Source: Winogradskyella bathintestinalis
Lineage (GTDB): Bacteria; Bacteroidota; Bacteroidia; Flavobacteriales; Flavobacteriaceae
Length of the DNA: 64,000 nt
Direction of reading: 5' to 3'
Assembly (NCBI RefSeq): GCF_030407435.1
Contig: NZ_JASDDK010000008.1
Coordinates: forward strand, 16,739 to 80,738
Positions within the stretch are counted from its first letter, which is position 1, and every line of letters begins with the position of its first letter. Under the pieces are notes generated by a model. That model did not search any database and was not told the DNA's origin. It worked only from the letters and a program-made list of their open reading frames with translations. Both the position numbers and the translations under genes were made by a program. Shown one piece after another: positions 17,532-27,287 of this stretch.

Positions 17532-18533
17532 TTAAAAAAATAGATGAGGAAATGATGTTTCGGGTTTTCGACCTAAAACCACCAAATAATAGGTTGATTT
17601 TAAAAACCCATAGCCGTAGCCAAAAAATTGAATTATTATGGCTAATAATGCCTGAAATGCAACCACAATATTTTGATTTGAAATTAAAGCTAATATAAAT
17701 GCTAACCCAAAATATAAACTGTATAAATATAATAGAAAATTAATTTGAAACCACGTTAAAATAATCGCTGCTAAAAGCCCTAAGCTAAATAATGTAGGAA
17801 ACCAATATATAATACTTTTAGAATTGGGATGCCATTGGTTGAGAATTGGTCTTACCATCCCAAATTTATTAACTTGCTTATAAAACTTTGACCAAGATAT
17901 ACGACGTTTATGAAAAACTACAGCAGATTCAATAAGTGTAGTTTTAAATCCTAACTGATGTAATCGTAAAGACAAATCTGGATCTTCACCCGGATGTATT
18001 TTACCAAAACCTCCAGAAGCTAGGAATGCTTTTTTAGATAGGCCCATATTAAAACTTCGGGGCTGAAAGTCGTCAACTTTCCGTTTTCCACCTCTTATAC
18101 CTCCTGTAGTTATAAATGAAGTCATGGCAAAGTTTATAGCTTTCTGAAGATTTGAAAACGAACTATGCGCAGCATCCGGACCACCGAAACAATCGTAATA
18201 GGTATTAGACAAGAAGGTTTTTACTTCAGTTAAATAATTGGACGGTAGCAAAACATCTGAGTCTAAAATAATAAAATAGTTGCCTTTAGCTTTTTGCATA
18301 CCATAATTTCTCGAATCTCCTGGACCAGAATTCGGTTTGAAATAATATGAAATATCAAGCTCATCTTTAAATTGGGCAACGATTTGTTCTGAGGTTTCGG
18401 TTGAACCATCTTCAACAATTACAATTTCAAATTTATGTTGACCTTCAAAATTTAAAAAACTCTCTAAGAGTTCACTTATTTCGTCTGGTCTATTGAACAC
18501 AGGAATAATAAAAGAAAAATCAATTGTATTCAT
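17532..18533 (-). CDS. Family 2 glycosyltransferase, membrane-anchored
   Basis: A 333-residue GT-A enzyme. It has the N-terminal nucleotide-sugar site FSFIIPVFNRPDE, the EDGST motif, the metal-binding DSD in FIILDSDVLL, and GPGDSRNYG. The C-terminal ~80 residues form two or three membrane helices. It likely adds sugars to a lipid-linked or surface glycan; the donor is unknown. I place the start at the ATG 18533. A TTG at 18557 would add eight residues, but a TATCTTTG promoter element at 18540-18547 lies between the two. It heads the leftward run that includes the YbbR gene and coaE. Confidence 0.85.
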   Translation of the reverse strand: MNTIDFSFIIPVFNRPDEISELLESFLNFEGQHKFEIVIVEDGSTETSEQIVAQFKDELDISYYFKPNSGPGDSRNYGMQKAKGNYFIILDSDVLLPSNYLTEVKTFLSNTYYDCFGGPDAAHSSFSNLQKAINFAMTSFITTGGIRGGKRKVDDFQPRSFNMGLSKKAFLASGGFGKIHPGEDPDLSLRLHQLGFKTTLIESAVVFHKRRISWSKFYKQVNKFGMVRPILNQWHPNSKSIIYWFPTLFSLGLLAAIILTWFQINFLLYLYSLYFGLAFILALISNQNIVVAFQALLAIIIQFFGYGYGFLKSTYYLVVLGRKPETSFPHLFF

Positions 18534-18539
18534 ATCATA

Positions 18540-18547
18540 CAAAGATA
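18540..18547 (-). promoter_or_regulatory. -7 promoter element for the glycosyltransferase cluster (TATCTTTG)
   Basis: Minus-strand TATCTTTG matches TAnnTTTG, 6 bp upstream of the ATG at 18533. It argues against the TTG start at 18557. There is no clear -33 TTG. Confidence 0.4.
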
Positions 18548-18657
18548 AATAAACCAATCAGAAATTTTAAAAGTTAACACAGCTTTAAATTCACAATATA
18601 TTAGTTTATAAAAGTGAGATAGATGGGTAAAGCAATGTTTTTAGGATATAAAAAAAA

Positions 18658-18677
18658 GCCGCTATAAATATAGCGGC
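18658..18677 (-). terminator. Intrinsic terminator of the T9SS fibronectin gene
   Basis: GCCGCTA / TAGCGGC arms with a short AT loop, followed on the minus strand by a run of seven T. It begins about 30 bp after the stop codon at 18708. Confidence 0.9.
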
Positions 18678-18707
18678 CTTTTAAAATATGGTGTATGGAT
18701 AAGAGTA

Positions 18708-20777
18708 CTATTGCTTAACCACTCTAATTGTTTTCGTTGCATTCGCGATGGTAACTTTAACAAAGTAAGTTCCGGTTTCCAAATTAGATAAATCTAAATC
18801 ACTATCAACTGTGTTAGGTGCTGTTCTTAATACTTCTTGACCTAGCATATTATACATTGCCACTTGCTCTATAGTATTTTGAGCATTTAATGTTAACGTA
18901 TTTTTAACTGGGTTAGGGTAGTATGTAAACGTTGTAATATTTTCATCATTGATACCTAATTCTTCATCGACAACAATCGGTGCGCCGGTTACATCTAAAG
19001 ATACACATAAATCATTTTCTCCGACTAAATCTAATACGTCAACTCCCGTTGTTGTACCAAATACAATTACACTCAAATCTAAATAATTTGGATCTGTATT
19101 ATCTGAAGTTTCTGCTACCAAAGTATGTATGGTGTAATTTCCTTCAGCTGTAACTTCAAAACTCGGTGTTGCTCCTGCTTGCTCAATGACTAATGATGTC
19201 CCAGATGTTAATACATAAGTTACTTCATAGTCTGTCGGCACAATAATATCTCCATTTGGCGTAGCGCTTATAGTTGCTGTTCCACCTGATAAAGCTACAG
19301 GCGTGGCATCGGCTGTTAAGGTTCCAGCTTCTGCTAAACATGGTTCTGCACAAGATATTGATAATTGGAAATTACCAACACTAGTAGCATTGTATCCACC
19401 AACCGCAATGTAATAAGTAGTAGCTCCATCGGAAACAAAAGAAGTTTCAGCAGCAAAATTTTCAGCGAATCCACCACACTCATCATAACCATCATCAATT
19501 AGCGTTAATGCCCCTGACGTACCTGTATATATAAATAATTCAGTATCGAAATCGGTAACATCCGCTGAACAAGTAGAAACTGTTACAACTTCAGGAACAC
19601 CTGAACCAACAAATGAATACCACACCCATGGAGAATCATTATCTGCTAAGGTATCATCTTCAACGGTTGTATCACTTGGTGCATCTTCTTCATCTTGATT
19701 TGCGCCAAGTGTAGTTCCTGTAACGCTATCTCCACACGTTACAGAAATAGCATCTGCAAATAAATCATTCACTGGCGGTGTAACTCGGGTTGTAAATGAA
19801 TCTGGCCCAACAACCATTGTTGCTGTTCCTCCACAGAATCCTGTAACAAATGTATCATAAGCCGTCTCTGCACTTAAGCCTGTTACACTCTCTGGCGAAC
19901 CAGATCCTGTATTCGTATAAACTGGTGTGTTACCATCAGCTGCACTCTCACCGTCTAAATAGACTTCTACAAGAAAACTATCATTGCCAGTACCTGGAGT
20001 AAAAGTTATATCGACAGAAGTAGCTGTAAGATTATCAGTATCTACATCGGTAACATCTGAACAAGACGCCGTAGTAGTAAAAGATTCAGGTCCTTCTAAT
20101 TCACTAATAGTTGTTGCTCCACTACAATTGGCTGTTATATAAGCATCATAGTCCATCGATGCAGAAAGTCCTGTTACTGTTACCATTGTACCCGTGACAT
20201 TAGCATTAGAAAAGACAGGAGTATTAGCGTCCGCAGCGCTTTCGCCAGCGTTATACACCTCAACACTATAATCTACAGTAGATACACCTCCTTCTGTCCA
20301 AGTTAAATCTGCAGACATATCAGTAATTTCCGACACAGTAAAATCTTCAGGTGCTGGACATGCATTGGCTGCCGCGGTTAAATCTTGAATGCTTGTTGTT
20401 CTACAACCATTCTCTGCGTAGGTACAGTCTGAGTCTTCAGACCAATTTAATTGTACACCAGTAACACCTGCAGGTGCTGTAAAGTTAAAGGGACTCGCAC
20501 CGTGTGCTATAACTGAATCATCAGCAGAATTCACAACGGTGACATAAAGATCTGCACCGGATAATGTTATTGAAACTTCATAATCATTACCTTCAACTAT
20601 TCCGTCTACTAATGAAAATTCGGTGGAATAGTTACAAGTACTGATCTCAGTGACATCTCCATCAGTATTAACCGTAATACTTCCTGAAGGATACTGACCA
20701 TCTGGTCCTGGTCCACACTGTGACCAAGCGAGTCCAGACATAAATAATGCAAAGCATAATAATGTAATTCTTTTCAT
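18708..20777 (-). CDS. Secreted fibronectin type III protein with T9SS sorting domain
   Basis: A 689-residue exported protein with a signal peptide at 1-19 (ending LAWS). An N-terminal Cys-containing beta domain (about 20-135) is followed by two fibronectin type III modules (about 138-235 and 237-330), both with the NTPV(F/Y) strand. Then come a PPC/lectin-like beta domain starting VNDLFADAIS (about 335-480) and a further beta region. The last ~75 residues (from YYPNPVKNTL to IRVVKQ) form a type A sorting domain, which routes the protein across the outer membrane by type IX secretion. There is no recognisable enzyme domain, so adhesion or matrix binding is likely. It has its own terminator. 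Confidence 0.88.
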   Translation of the reverse strand: MKRITLLCFALFMSGLAWSQCGPGPDGQYPSGSITVNTDGDVTEISTCNYSTEFSLVDGIVEGNDYEVSITLSGADLYVTVVNSADDSVIAHGASPFNFTAPAGVTGVQLNWSEDSDCTYAENGCRTTSIQDLTAAANACPAPEDFTVSEITDMSADLTWTEGGVSTVDYSVEVYNAGESAADANTPVFSNANVTGTMVTVTGLSASMDYDAYITANCSGATTISELEGPESFTTTASCSDVTDVDTDNLTATSVDITFTPGTGNDSFLVEVYLDGESAADGNTPVYTNTGSGSPESVTGLSAETAYDTFVTGFCGGTATMVVGPDSFTTRVTPPVNDLFADAISVTCGDSVTGTTLGANQDEEDAPSDTTVEDDTLADNDSPWVWYSFVGSGVPEVVTVSTCSADVTDFDTELFIYTGTSGALTLIDDGYDECGGFAENFAAETSFVSDGATTYYIAVGGYNATSVGNFQLSISCAEPCLAEAGTLTADATPVALSGGTATISATPNGDIIVPTDYEVTYVLTSGTSLVIEQAGATPSFEVTAEGNYTIHTLVAETSDNTDPNYLDLSVIVFGTTTGVDVLDLVGENDLCVSLDVTGAPIVVDEELGINDENITTFTYYPNPVKNTLTLNAQNTIEQVAMYNMLGQEVLRTAPNTVDSDLDLSNLETGTYFVKVTIANATKTIRVVKQ

Positions 20778-20960
20778 AAAATTGATATTTTAAGTTAGTA
20801 ATTCCCTAAAAATATGTTAATTATTTATAACATTCTTAGGTTTAACTTTGAAATCGATAAAGTGCGAAAAATCTCGACTATTACCCCTTAAAATCTCCGT
20901 TTTAAAAGTGGCTAACTTGTTACCAGGCTCATTTCACTTTCATTATGATACTGATGCATT

Positions 20961-20997
20961 AAAAAAGCCATTTCTTAAGTTTAGAAATGGCTTTTTT
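20961..20997 (-). terminator. Strong intrinsic terminator of fabI
   Basis: Perfect 15-bp arms (AAAAAAGCCATTTCT at 20961-20975, its complement at 20983-20997) around a 7-base loop, with a U run on the minus-strand transcript. It lies just past the fabI stop at 21016. The T run on the other side would allow it to work in both directions. Confidence 0.92.
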
Positions 20998-21015
20998 AAT
21001 TCAATGTGTTGGCTT

Positions 21016-21834
21016 CTATTTATTCTCCACAAAAGTATCCATAACGGCATCACTAACGCCCATATTACTAAAACCTCCATCGTTATACAAATTCTGAAGC
21101 GTTACGCGTTTTGTTAAATCGCTAAATAGGGTAATTGTATAATTGGCACAGTCCATTGCTGTAGCGTTTCCTAAAGGCGACATTTTTTCGGCATAAGCAA
21201 TAAAGCCATCAAATCCCTTTACTCCACTACCAGCAGTTGTTGGTGTCGGCGATTGCGAAATGGTATTAACTCTTACTTTTTTGTCTCTACCGAAAAAATA
21301 GCCAAAGCTACGTGCTATACTCTCTAAATAGGCCTTATTATCGGCCATATCATTATAATCGGGAAATACACGTTGTGCGGCCATATAAGTTAAAGCGACG
21401 ATACTCCCCCATTCGTTCATGGCATCGGTCTTGTATAAGGTCTGCATTACTTTATGAAAAGACATTGCAGAAACATCAGTACCTTTTTGTGTCCAAGCAT
21501 AATTTTGGTCTGTATAATGTTTCCCTTTTCTAACATTTATGGACATGCCAATAGAATGTAAAACAAAATCAATTTTACCTCCTAGTATTTCCATAGATTG
21601 CTCTACCAATTTTTTTAGATCGTCTTCCGAAGTCGCGTCCGCAGGTATAATTTGCGAACCCGTTTTTTCAGCAAGTTCATTAATCTGTCCCATTCGCATG
21701 GCCACTGGCGCATTGGTTAACACAAACGTCCCCCCTTCTTCATGAACGCGAATTGCGGTTTTCCAAGCGATTGAGTTTTCATCTAGAGCTCCAAATATGA
21801 TTCCTTTTTTTCCTTTTAGTAAATTGTATGACAT
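21016..21834 (-). CDS. fabI: Enoyl-[acyl-carrier-protein] reductase (NADH)
   Basis: Reduces trans-2-enoyl-ACP in the last step of each fatty acid elongation cycle. The 272-residue SDR fold has GKKGIIFGALDENSIAW at the N terminus (the FabI-type glycine motif), HSIGMS after the fourth strand, and the active-site region ALTYMAAQRVFPDYNDM. The catalytic segment reads DNKAYLESIARSFGYFFG, as in flavobacterial FabI. ATG at 21834 with a 120-bp spacer to recN; terminated by the strong hairpin at 20961-20997. Confidence 0.93.
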   Translation of the reverse strand: MSYNLLKGKKGIIFGALDENSIAWKTAIRVHEEGGTFVLTNAPVAMRMGQINELAEKTGSQIIPADATSEDDLKKLVEQSMEILGGKIDFVLHSIGMSINVRKGKHYTDQNYAWTQKGTDVSAMSFHKVMQTLYKTDAMNEWGSIVALTYMAAQRVFPDYNDMADNKAYLESIARSFGYFFGRDKKVRVNTISQSPTPTTAGSGVKGFDGFIAYAEKMSPLGNATAMDCANYTITLFSDLTKRVTLQNLYNDGGFSNMGVSDAVMDTFVENK

Positions 21835-21954
21835 GTGAATTTGTTGTTTAGTTGTCTGTTGTTTAATTATATTGTAACAATTGAATTATCCTCCGATCCA
21901 TATTTTAGCTAACGGAAAACTGCGACTGCGATAATTAACTAAAATTTTGATTTT

Positions 21955-23607
21955 TTAGTTTAAAAGTTGCTTTGCATGTGCCATAGCTGAATCCGAAATA
22001 TCCAACCCTCCTAGCATCTGAGCAATCTCTACAATGCGTTCATCCTCATTTAATTTTTTCAGTTGCGTATGTGTGAGATCTTTAATATCTGTCTTAAAAA
22101 CTTTAAAGTGTGTGTTACCTTTAGCTGCTATTTGAGGTAAATGCGTTATCGTAAATACCTGCATTGTAACGCTCATTTGTTTCATAATTTCACCCATTTT
22201 GTTTGAAATTTCACCTGACACACCCGTATCAATTTCATCGAACATAATTGATGGCAATTGAATATACTCAGCTAAAATGGATTTTATAGCCAGCATAATC
22301 CGAGATAACTCTCCACCAGAAGCTGATTTTTTAAGTGCGTTATAACTCGAACCTTTATTTGCCATAAATAAAAACTGTAAATTATCTTTTCCGTTTTTAG
22401 CAAATTGCTCAGTTGGTTCTAACTGAACTTTAAACTTAGCATTGGGCATTCCCAAATCTGAAAGCATCGCCTCTAATTTTGAAACAAAAACAGGAATAAT
22501 CTTTTTTCTTTCATTATGAATTTTTAAAGCCTTATCATTCAGTTGCGCTTTTAGTTTTAAAATATCTTGTTCTTTATTTAGTATAGTGTTATCTAAACTT
22601 TCTGTATTATCAATTTTAGATTTCAAATCATTTTTAATTTCTATTAAATCTGCAATTGTCGAAACTGAGTGCTTCTGAAATAAATTATTTACAATTTGAA
22701 GTTTACTATTAATCTTTTCTAATTCTTGTGGGTCTGATGTAAGGTTATCTTCAAAATCATCGAGCTCTATTAAAATGTCATTAAGTTCAATACCAACACT
22801 ATCAATGCGTTCTTTTAAAGCCTCGTAAGACTTACCAAATCCGGCTATTTTAGATAATTCTTGTTTAATAGCAGTTAACTGATCGATAACACCTAAGTCT
22901 TCAGCACTTAATAAGGCTCTAGTACTACTTAACTTTTCGGTTATAATTTCTACATTATTAAGTTCTTCGTATTGAATTTCTAAATCTTCAAGATTTATTT
23001 TTTCTAACGGAATCTCGTTAAGCTCATTAGATAAGAATAGATTATAGTCGTATTCTTTTATTAATTCGGCTTTAGAATGTTTTAACGCTTCTAATGCCTT
23101 TTGCAACTTTTTATAAGACAGTAAACTTTTTGAAAAATCTTCTAAATTTAACGCGTTTTCAGCTAAGGCATCTATCACTTTAAACTGATAATCATCTTGC
23201 GTTAACTGTTGTGTTTGATGTTGTGAATGAATATCGATAAGATAGCTACTTAAAGCTACTAAACTTTCTAAAGTTACCGGAGTATCATTGATAAAAGCTC
23301 TCGATTTTCCTGAAGTTAAAATTTCACGTCGTATAATTGTTTGCACATCATAATCTAAGTCTAAAGTTTTGAATAAGGTTTTTAAATCATAATTTGCAAT
23401 ATCGAATATCGCTTCAATAATACATTTTTCGTCTGTGTTTTTTACCTGGCTTAGATCGGCGCGTTTTCCTAAAACTAATGATAGACCACCTAATAAGATC
23501 GACTTACCTGCGCCAGTTTCACCCGTTATTATCGTTAATCCATTATTAAAGGTAACGTTCAACTCGTCGATGAGTGCGTAATTTTTTATGTAGAGTGATG
23601 TGAGCAA
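21955..23607 (-). CDS. recN: DNA repair protein RecN
   Basis: An SMC-like ATPase used in double-strand break repair. Its 550 residues include the Walker A GETGAGKS (about 31-38), a long coiled-coil middle (about 150-370), the ABC signature SGGELSRIMLA and Walker B with the D-loop (IMFDEIDTGVSG). The start is a TTG at 23605-23607, giving MLTSLYIKNYALI, the family's usual N terminus; no in-frame ATG fits. A promoter-like TAATTTTG lies at 23629-23636. It follows the bamD-to-DUF4835 run at a 172-bp gap. Confidence 0.95.
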   Translation of the reverse strand: MLTSLYIKNYALIDELNVTFNNGLTIITGETGAGKSILLGGLSLVLGKRADLSQVKNTDEKCIIEAIFDIANYDLKTLFKTLDLDYDVQTIIRREILTSGKSRAFINDTPVTLESLVALSSYLIDIHSQHQTQQLTQDDYQFKVIDALAENALNLEDFSKSLLSYKKLQKALEALKHSKAELIKEYDYNLFLSNELNEIPLEKINLEDLEIQYEELNNVEIITEKLSSTRALLSAEDLGVIDQLTAIKQELSKIAGFGKSYEALKERIDSVGIELNDILIELDDFEDNLTSDPQELEKINSKLQIVNNLFQKHSVSTIADLIEIKNDLKSKIDNTESLDNTILNKEQDILKLKAQLNDKALKIHNERKKIIPVFVSKLEAMLSDLGMPNAKFKVQLEPTEQFAKNGKDNLQFLFMANKGSSYNALKKSASGGELSRIMLAIKSILAEYIQLPSIMFDEIDTGVSGEISNKMGEIMKQMSVTMQVFTITHLPQIAAKGNTHFKVFKTDIKDLTHTQLKKLNEDERIVEIAQMLGGLDISDSAMAHAKQLLN

Positions 23608-23628
23608 GTTTTTTTGTTATTTGTTATA

Positions 23629-23636
23629 CAAAATTA
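23629..23636 (-). promoter_or_regulatory. -7 promoter element for recN (TAATTTTG)
   Basis: Minus-strand TAATTTTG fits TAnnTTTG and lies 22 bp upstream of the TTG start of recN. The -33 element is not obvious. Confidence 0.45.
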
Positions 23637-23779
23637 AGTGATTAAGGCTTTAAAATTGAAAACGAAGAAGAAAAAATATAACTATTGCATTTAATTAGAG
23701 ATTAAAAAAGTAGACGCATCGGTTTGTTTGCGAAAATTGCTGGCAAAAATTTTAGAATTAAGAATAGACTTCAATAATA

Positions 23780-24667
23780 CTAATACTTAATGGTCCTCCA
23801 CTTCTGAGAATGCATGGGTGCAATTTTGTTTAAAATATCGGTTGCATTTGTAATATTAACACTAGGACCGCCAGATAAGACGTCCATAATTTCATCTGCT
23901 TTAGCATCGAAAAAAACACGCATTAAATACGAATTAGGACGGACACGATGCACCTTTAATAAATCATCTAATACATCAATTATCTTAGTCTTTCCTTCTT
24001 TAGCGCTTCCATTCATTGCATCCATACCTTCCATATGATATTTATACATGGTGGTTCTCATATCCTTATAAGATGGCGACATTAAATTATCAATTAGTGC
24101 AAAACGTGATTGCAAACCATCTTCTAGTTTCCACCCCTGTCCGTTAAGTTGTTGGGAGTAACTCGCAATAGTTTGTGCTTGTTCAAAATAATCGTCACCT
24201 CCATTAAGTTCAAAAGTATCGGCATCCATACCCAAGATCATGTATACATGAAACGATAACACCGAGATTAAATTGGACTCAAACTGGCTATCATTAAAAA
24301 TCAAGTTTTGAAATTCTAAATACTGAAAATTAAAGCTCTTATCATTAAAATTATAAACTGGTGAACTGTATGTGGAATTAAAAACTGGTCGCGAGGACGA
24401 TACTTGAAGCGATGCCGAAAATGAATCGTTATTATAATCCATCACATTAATCACCATACTACAATTAATACGTTCTTGTGCACCAAAATTTTTATTCGTC
24501 CATTTTGTATTATTTATGAACTCTGTCAGTTGTTTTTCTAAGGTTTTAAAAACGACATTGTTCTCGTTTCCTGTTTGTTGTGCAATAACGTTTACAGTAC
24601 AATTCAACTCCTGAGAAAACCCCACTGTTGTACATAAAAAAGCAAATAATAGAAATAGGTTACGCAT
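23780..24667 (-). CDS. DUF4835 family protein (PorD-like, T9SS-associated)
   Basis: A 295-residue exported protein with signal peptide MRNLFLLFAFLCTTVGFSQ and mature start ELNCTVNV, the hallmark N terminus of DUF4835. Family knowledge: members are linked to type IX secretion and have been named PorD; that link is recalled rather than shown here. Its ATG overlaps the coaBC stop by 8 bp, and this coaBC-DUF4835 order is common in Flavobacteriaceae. Two T9SS-sorted cargo proteins elsewhere in the window fit with an active secretion system. Confidence 0.8.
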   Translation of the reverse strand: MRNLFLLFAFLCTTVGFSQELNCTVNVIAQQTGNENNVVFKTLEKQLTEFINNTKWTNKNFGAQERINCSMVINVMDYNNDSFSASLQVSSSRPVFNSTYSSPVYNFNDKSFNFQYLEFQNLIFNDSQFESNLISVLSFHVYMILGMDADTFELNGGDDYFEQAQTIASYSQQLNGQGWKLEDGLQSRFALIDNLMSPSYKDMRTTMYKYHMEGMDAMNGSAKEGKTKIIDVLDDLLKVHRVRPNSYLMRVFFDAKADEIMDVLSGGPSVNITNATDILNKIAPMHSQKWRTIKY

Positions 24668-25871
24668 GAGTTTGTTTTAGTATAAGCTGCATTAAATCAT
24701 CTGCAACGTGGGCTTTAGACTTTAATTCATTTTCAATAATAGCGTTAGTAGACGTTATAAAAGTAACTTTATTTGTTGATACGCCAAAACCAGCTCCTTG
24801 GTCTTGTAACGAATTTAATACAATAAGGTCTAAATTTTTAGATTTTAGTTTTCCCTTGGCGTGCTCTAATTCATTATTTGTTTCTAATGCAAACCCTACT
24901 AAAAACTGATTGGTTTTAATCTCGCCAAGTGATTTTAAAATATCTTTTGTCTTTTCTAACTCCAAAGTAAACGTTGGGTCTTGTTTTTTTATTTTACGAT
25001 CTGCCACATTCTTAGGCCGGTAATCTGAAACAGCTGCAGAAAGAATGGCAATATTGGCAGATTTAAAATGCTTATGAACCTCATTGTACATGTCTTCTGC
25101 ACTCACCACCGATTTAACAGAAACAAGAGAGTGTGATATGTTTTGATGTGTAGGCCCAGAAACCAATATAACCTCAGCTCCTAAATTTGCAGCAGCTTTG
25201 GCTATTTCGAATCCCATTTTTCCGCTAGAATGATTCCCTATAAATCGAACAGGGTCAATAGCTTCATACGTCGGACCGGCCGTGATCAATACATGTTGTC
25301 CTCTTAATGGCAATTGATCTAAAATATCAATTTCAATATAACTAATAATGTCTTCTGGCTCGGCCATACGTCCTTCACCTACTAAGCCACTAGCAAGCTC
25401 ACCAGTTCCAGCAGGAATTAATTTGTTTCCAAAAGCTTTTAATTTTTCAAAAGACGCTTTAGTGGATTGATGTTTATACATATCTAAATCCATTGCGGGA
25501 GCAAAATAAACAGGACATTTAGCAGAAAGATAGGTAGCTAATAAAATATTATCACAAACACCATTGGCCATTTTTGCCATTGTATTAGCTGTAGCGGGCG
25601 CTATAACGAAATAGTCGGCCCAGAGACCTAAATCAACGTGGTTATTCCAAACGTCATTATTATCTTCTTCATCTACAAAAGAAGCATAGACGGGATTTTT
25701 AGATAACGTAGAAAGCGTAAGCGGAGTGATAAAATCTTTGGAAGCAGGCGTCATAACTATTTTAACGTTAGCGCCTGCTTTAATAAATAATCGTACTAAG
25801 TGAGCAGATTTATATGCAGCAATACCAGCGGTAATGCCCAATAAAATATTTTTATCCTTTAGAATAGACAT
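24660..25871 (-). CDS. coaBC: Phosphopantothenoylcysteine decarboxylase / phosphopantothenate-cysteine ligase
   Basis: A bifunctional enzyme making 4'-phosphopantetheine for CoA. It is 403 residues long. The flavin-dependent decarboxylase (CoaC) half occupies about 1-180 and includes ITAGIAAYKS near the start, the NHVDLG histidine and APAMDLDMY. The ligase (CoaB) half starts at about 187, with VLITAGPTYEAIDPVR, the NHSSGKMG nucleotide site and AAVSDYRP. It overlaps the DUF4835 gene by 8 bp and follows rpoZ by 7 bp. Confidence 0.95.
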   Translation of the reverse strand: MSILKDKNILLGITAGIAAYKSAHLVRLFIKAGANVKIVMTPASKDFITPLTLSTLSKNPVYASFVDEEDNNDVWNNHVDLGLWADYFVIAPATANTMAKMANGVCDNILLATYLSAKCPVYFAPAMDLDMYKHQSTKASFEKLKAFGNKLIPAGTGELASGLVGEGRMAEPEDIISYIEIDILDQLPLRGQHVLITAGPTYEAIDPVRFIGNHSSGKMGFEIAKAAANLGAEVILVSGPTHQNISHSLVSVKSVVSAEDMYNEVHKHFKSANIAILSAAVSDYRPKNVADRKIKKQDPTFTLELEKTKDILKSLGEIKTNQFLVGFALETNNELEHAKGKLKSKNLDLIVLNSLQDQGAGFGVSTNKVTFITSTNAIIENELKSKAHVADDLMQLILKQTHA

Positions 25872-25878
25872 CTAAGGA

Positions 25879-26205
25879 TTATGGCTGAGGATCATCAGTG
25901 TTTCTGTGATAAATCTTATCGTCTAACCATTCTTTAACGGCTAAAGAGTGTGGCTTTGGTAACTTTTCGTAAAACTTAGATACTTCAATTTGCTCTTTGT
26001 TTTCAAAAATTTCTTCAAGACTATCGTTATAAGTTGCAAATTCTTCAAGCTTATCAATTAACTCACGTCTAATGTCTGTATTAATTTGCTCAGCACGTCT
26101 AGAAATTACGGATATAGCTTCGTAGATATTGTCAGTAGGAGCGTCGATTGCATTTCTATTATAAGTTACTGTACTTATTGGTGCATCTGTCTTTTTTAAA
26201 TCCAT
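25879..26205 (-). CDS. rpoZ: RNA polymerase omega subunit (RpoZ/Rpb6-like)
   Basis: A 108-residue protein of the Bacteroidota omega family. The core segment NIYEAISVISRRAEQIN corresponds to the conserved omega helix that binds the beta' subunit. It aids RNA polymerase assembly. It lies 11 bp after bamD and 7 bp before coaBC in a compact operon, an arrangement seen widely in flavobacteria. The acidic tail is ordinary for the group. Confidence 0.88.
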   Translation of the reverse strand: MDLKKTDAPISTVTYNRNAIDAPTDNIYEAISVISRRAEQINTDIRRELIDKLEEFATYNDSLEEIFENKEQIEVSKFYEKLPKPHSLAVKEWLDDKIYHRNTDDPQP

Positions 26206-26216
26206 CGTTATAATGT

Positions 26217-27017
26217 TTAACTTTTTGTGTTAAATGTATTTAATTCTTGTTGTAAAAATTCTTTCTTTATAGTAGCATCTTCCAAATATTCTGAATTTGG
26301 ATAAGATTTTTTCAGAGATTGATAATAGTCGTTTGCTTCCTTAATACGCACTTCTTTCAGATACTCAACACTATAAACTGCCAAATTATATGAAGCAACA
26401 AATCGGTAATAAAACGCATCACCTCTTAGGGTTGAACCAGGAAATTCGAGTAAAAAATTATTAAACGATTTAATAGACGCTTGATAGTCTCTAATTAAAT
26501 TATATTGTTTGGCAATTTCGAATGCCTTCTTCTCTAACTTATAATCTAATTCTTTTACTAATTTATTTGCCTCTTCTAAATATTCTGAATTAGGATAAGC
26601 ATTAATAAATAGTTGCAATTTTTCAATAGCTTCAACCGTTTCCTTTTGTTCCTTAGAATACACAGGAGAATTAAAATAATAGCCTTTAGCAGCTAAGAAA
26701 GCCGCTTCTTCTGCTTTATTACTTTTAGGATAGATATCTGTAAATTTATCTAAATGATAACTCGCAATGTAATAATCTCCCAAATGGTAAGAACACATAG
26801 CATGAATGTACGTTAATTTTTCAGCTTGTGGCTTCCCTCTATATTGTTGAAGAATTTGATCTGCAAGCCTAAAAGATTTTTTATACTTTCCGGCATCATA
26901 TAATTCCGTAGCCATTTCAAACTTTGCAGCCGTATCTTCAGATTTTAAAGTTTTCTGAAATTTGCTACATGAAATTAATAGCATACTGATCAGTAGTATG
27001 TAAAGTCCTTTTTTCAT
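26217..27017 (-). CDS. bamD: Outer membrane assembly lipoprotein BamD
   Basis: Lipoprotein component of the BAM complex that folds beta-barrels into the outer membrane. It has 266 residues with a lipobox LLISC (Cys17 of the chosen start) and TPR-type repeats (for example AEKLTYIHAMCSYHLGDYY and the paired PNSEYLEEA / PNSEYLEDA repeats). I take the ATG at 27017. An in-frame ATG at 27047 would add ten residues but lies upstream of the promoter element at 27035-27042, and it would displace the signal peptide. First gene of the run bamD-rpoZ-coaBC-DUF4835. Confidence 0.92.
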   Translation of the reverse strand: MKKGLYILLISMLLISCSKFQKTLKSEDTAAKFEMATELYDAGKYKKSFRLADQILQQYRGKPQAEKLTYIHAMCSYHLGDYYIASYHLDKFTDIYPKSNKAEEAAFLAAKGYYFNSPVYSKEQKETVEAIEKLQLFINAYPNSEYLEEANKLVKELDYKLEKKAFEIAKQYNLIRDYQASIKSFNNFLLEFPGSTLRGDAFYYRFVASYNLAVYSVEYLKEVRIKEANDYYQSLKKSYPNSEYLEDATIKKEFLQQELNTFNTKS

Positions 27018-27034
27018 AAATTTTAAACAGAATG

Positions 27035-27042
27035 CAAAAGTA
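27035..27042 (-). promoter_or_regulatory. -7 promoter element for bamD (TACTTTTG)
   Basis: Minus-strand TACTTTTG fits TAnnTTTG, 17 bp upstream of the ATG at 27017. A TTG lies 24 bp further upstream, slightly beyond the usual spacing. It excludes the alternative ATG at 27047. Confidence 0.5.
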
Positions 27043-27287
27043 AGCATTATTAACGGATTTTAAAAACAATAATTTTTGGACTCATCTTGACTTTTTCTGT
27101 CCCCAAAAATATGATTGAAAATTACTCAAATTACGTCTATTTCATTATGGGCAGTAAAACTATGCCTTTCAATAATAGTCTCATCTGAGCACATTTTTTA
27201 TCATTTGCGGTTGTAAACAAAAAATCAAGAGTAAGTTTGTGCTAATTTAAATGATGTAATTAGGCTAAAAATCTATTTATGTAAAGT

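Noticed and set aside
18534..18557. TTG start for the glycosyltransferase at 18557
   Set aside because: A promoter -7 element lies inside this stretch, and the ATG at 18533 gives a normal GT2 N terminus.
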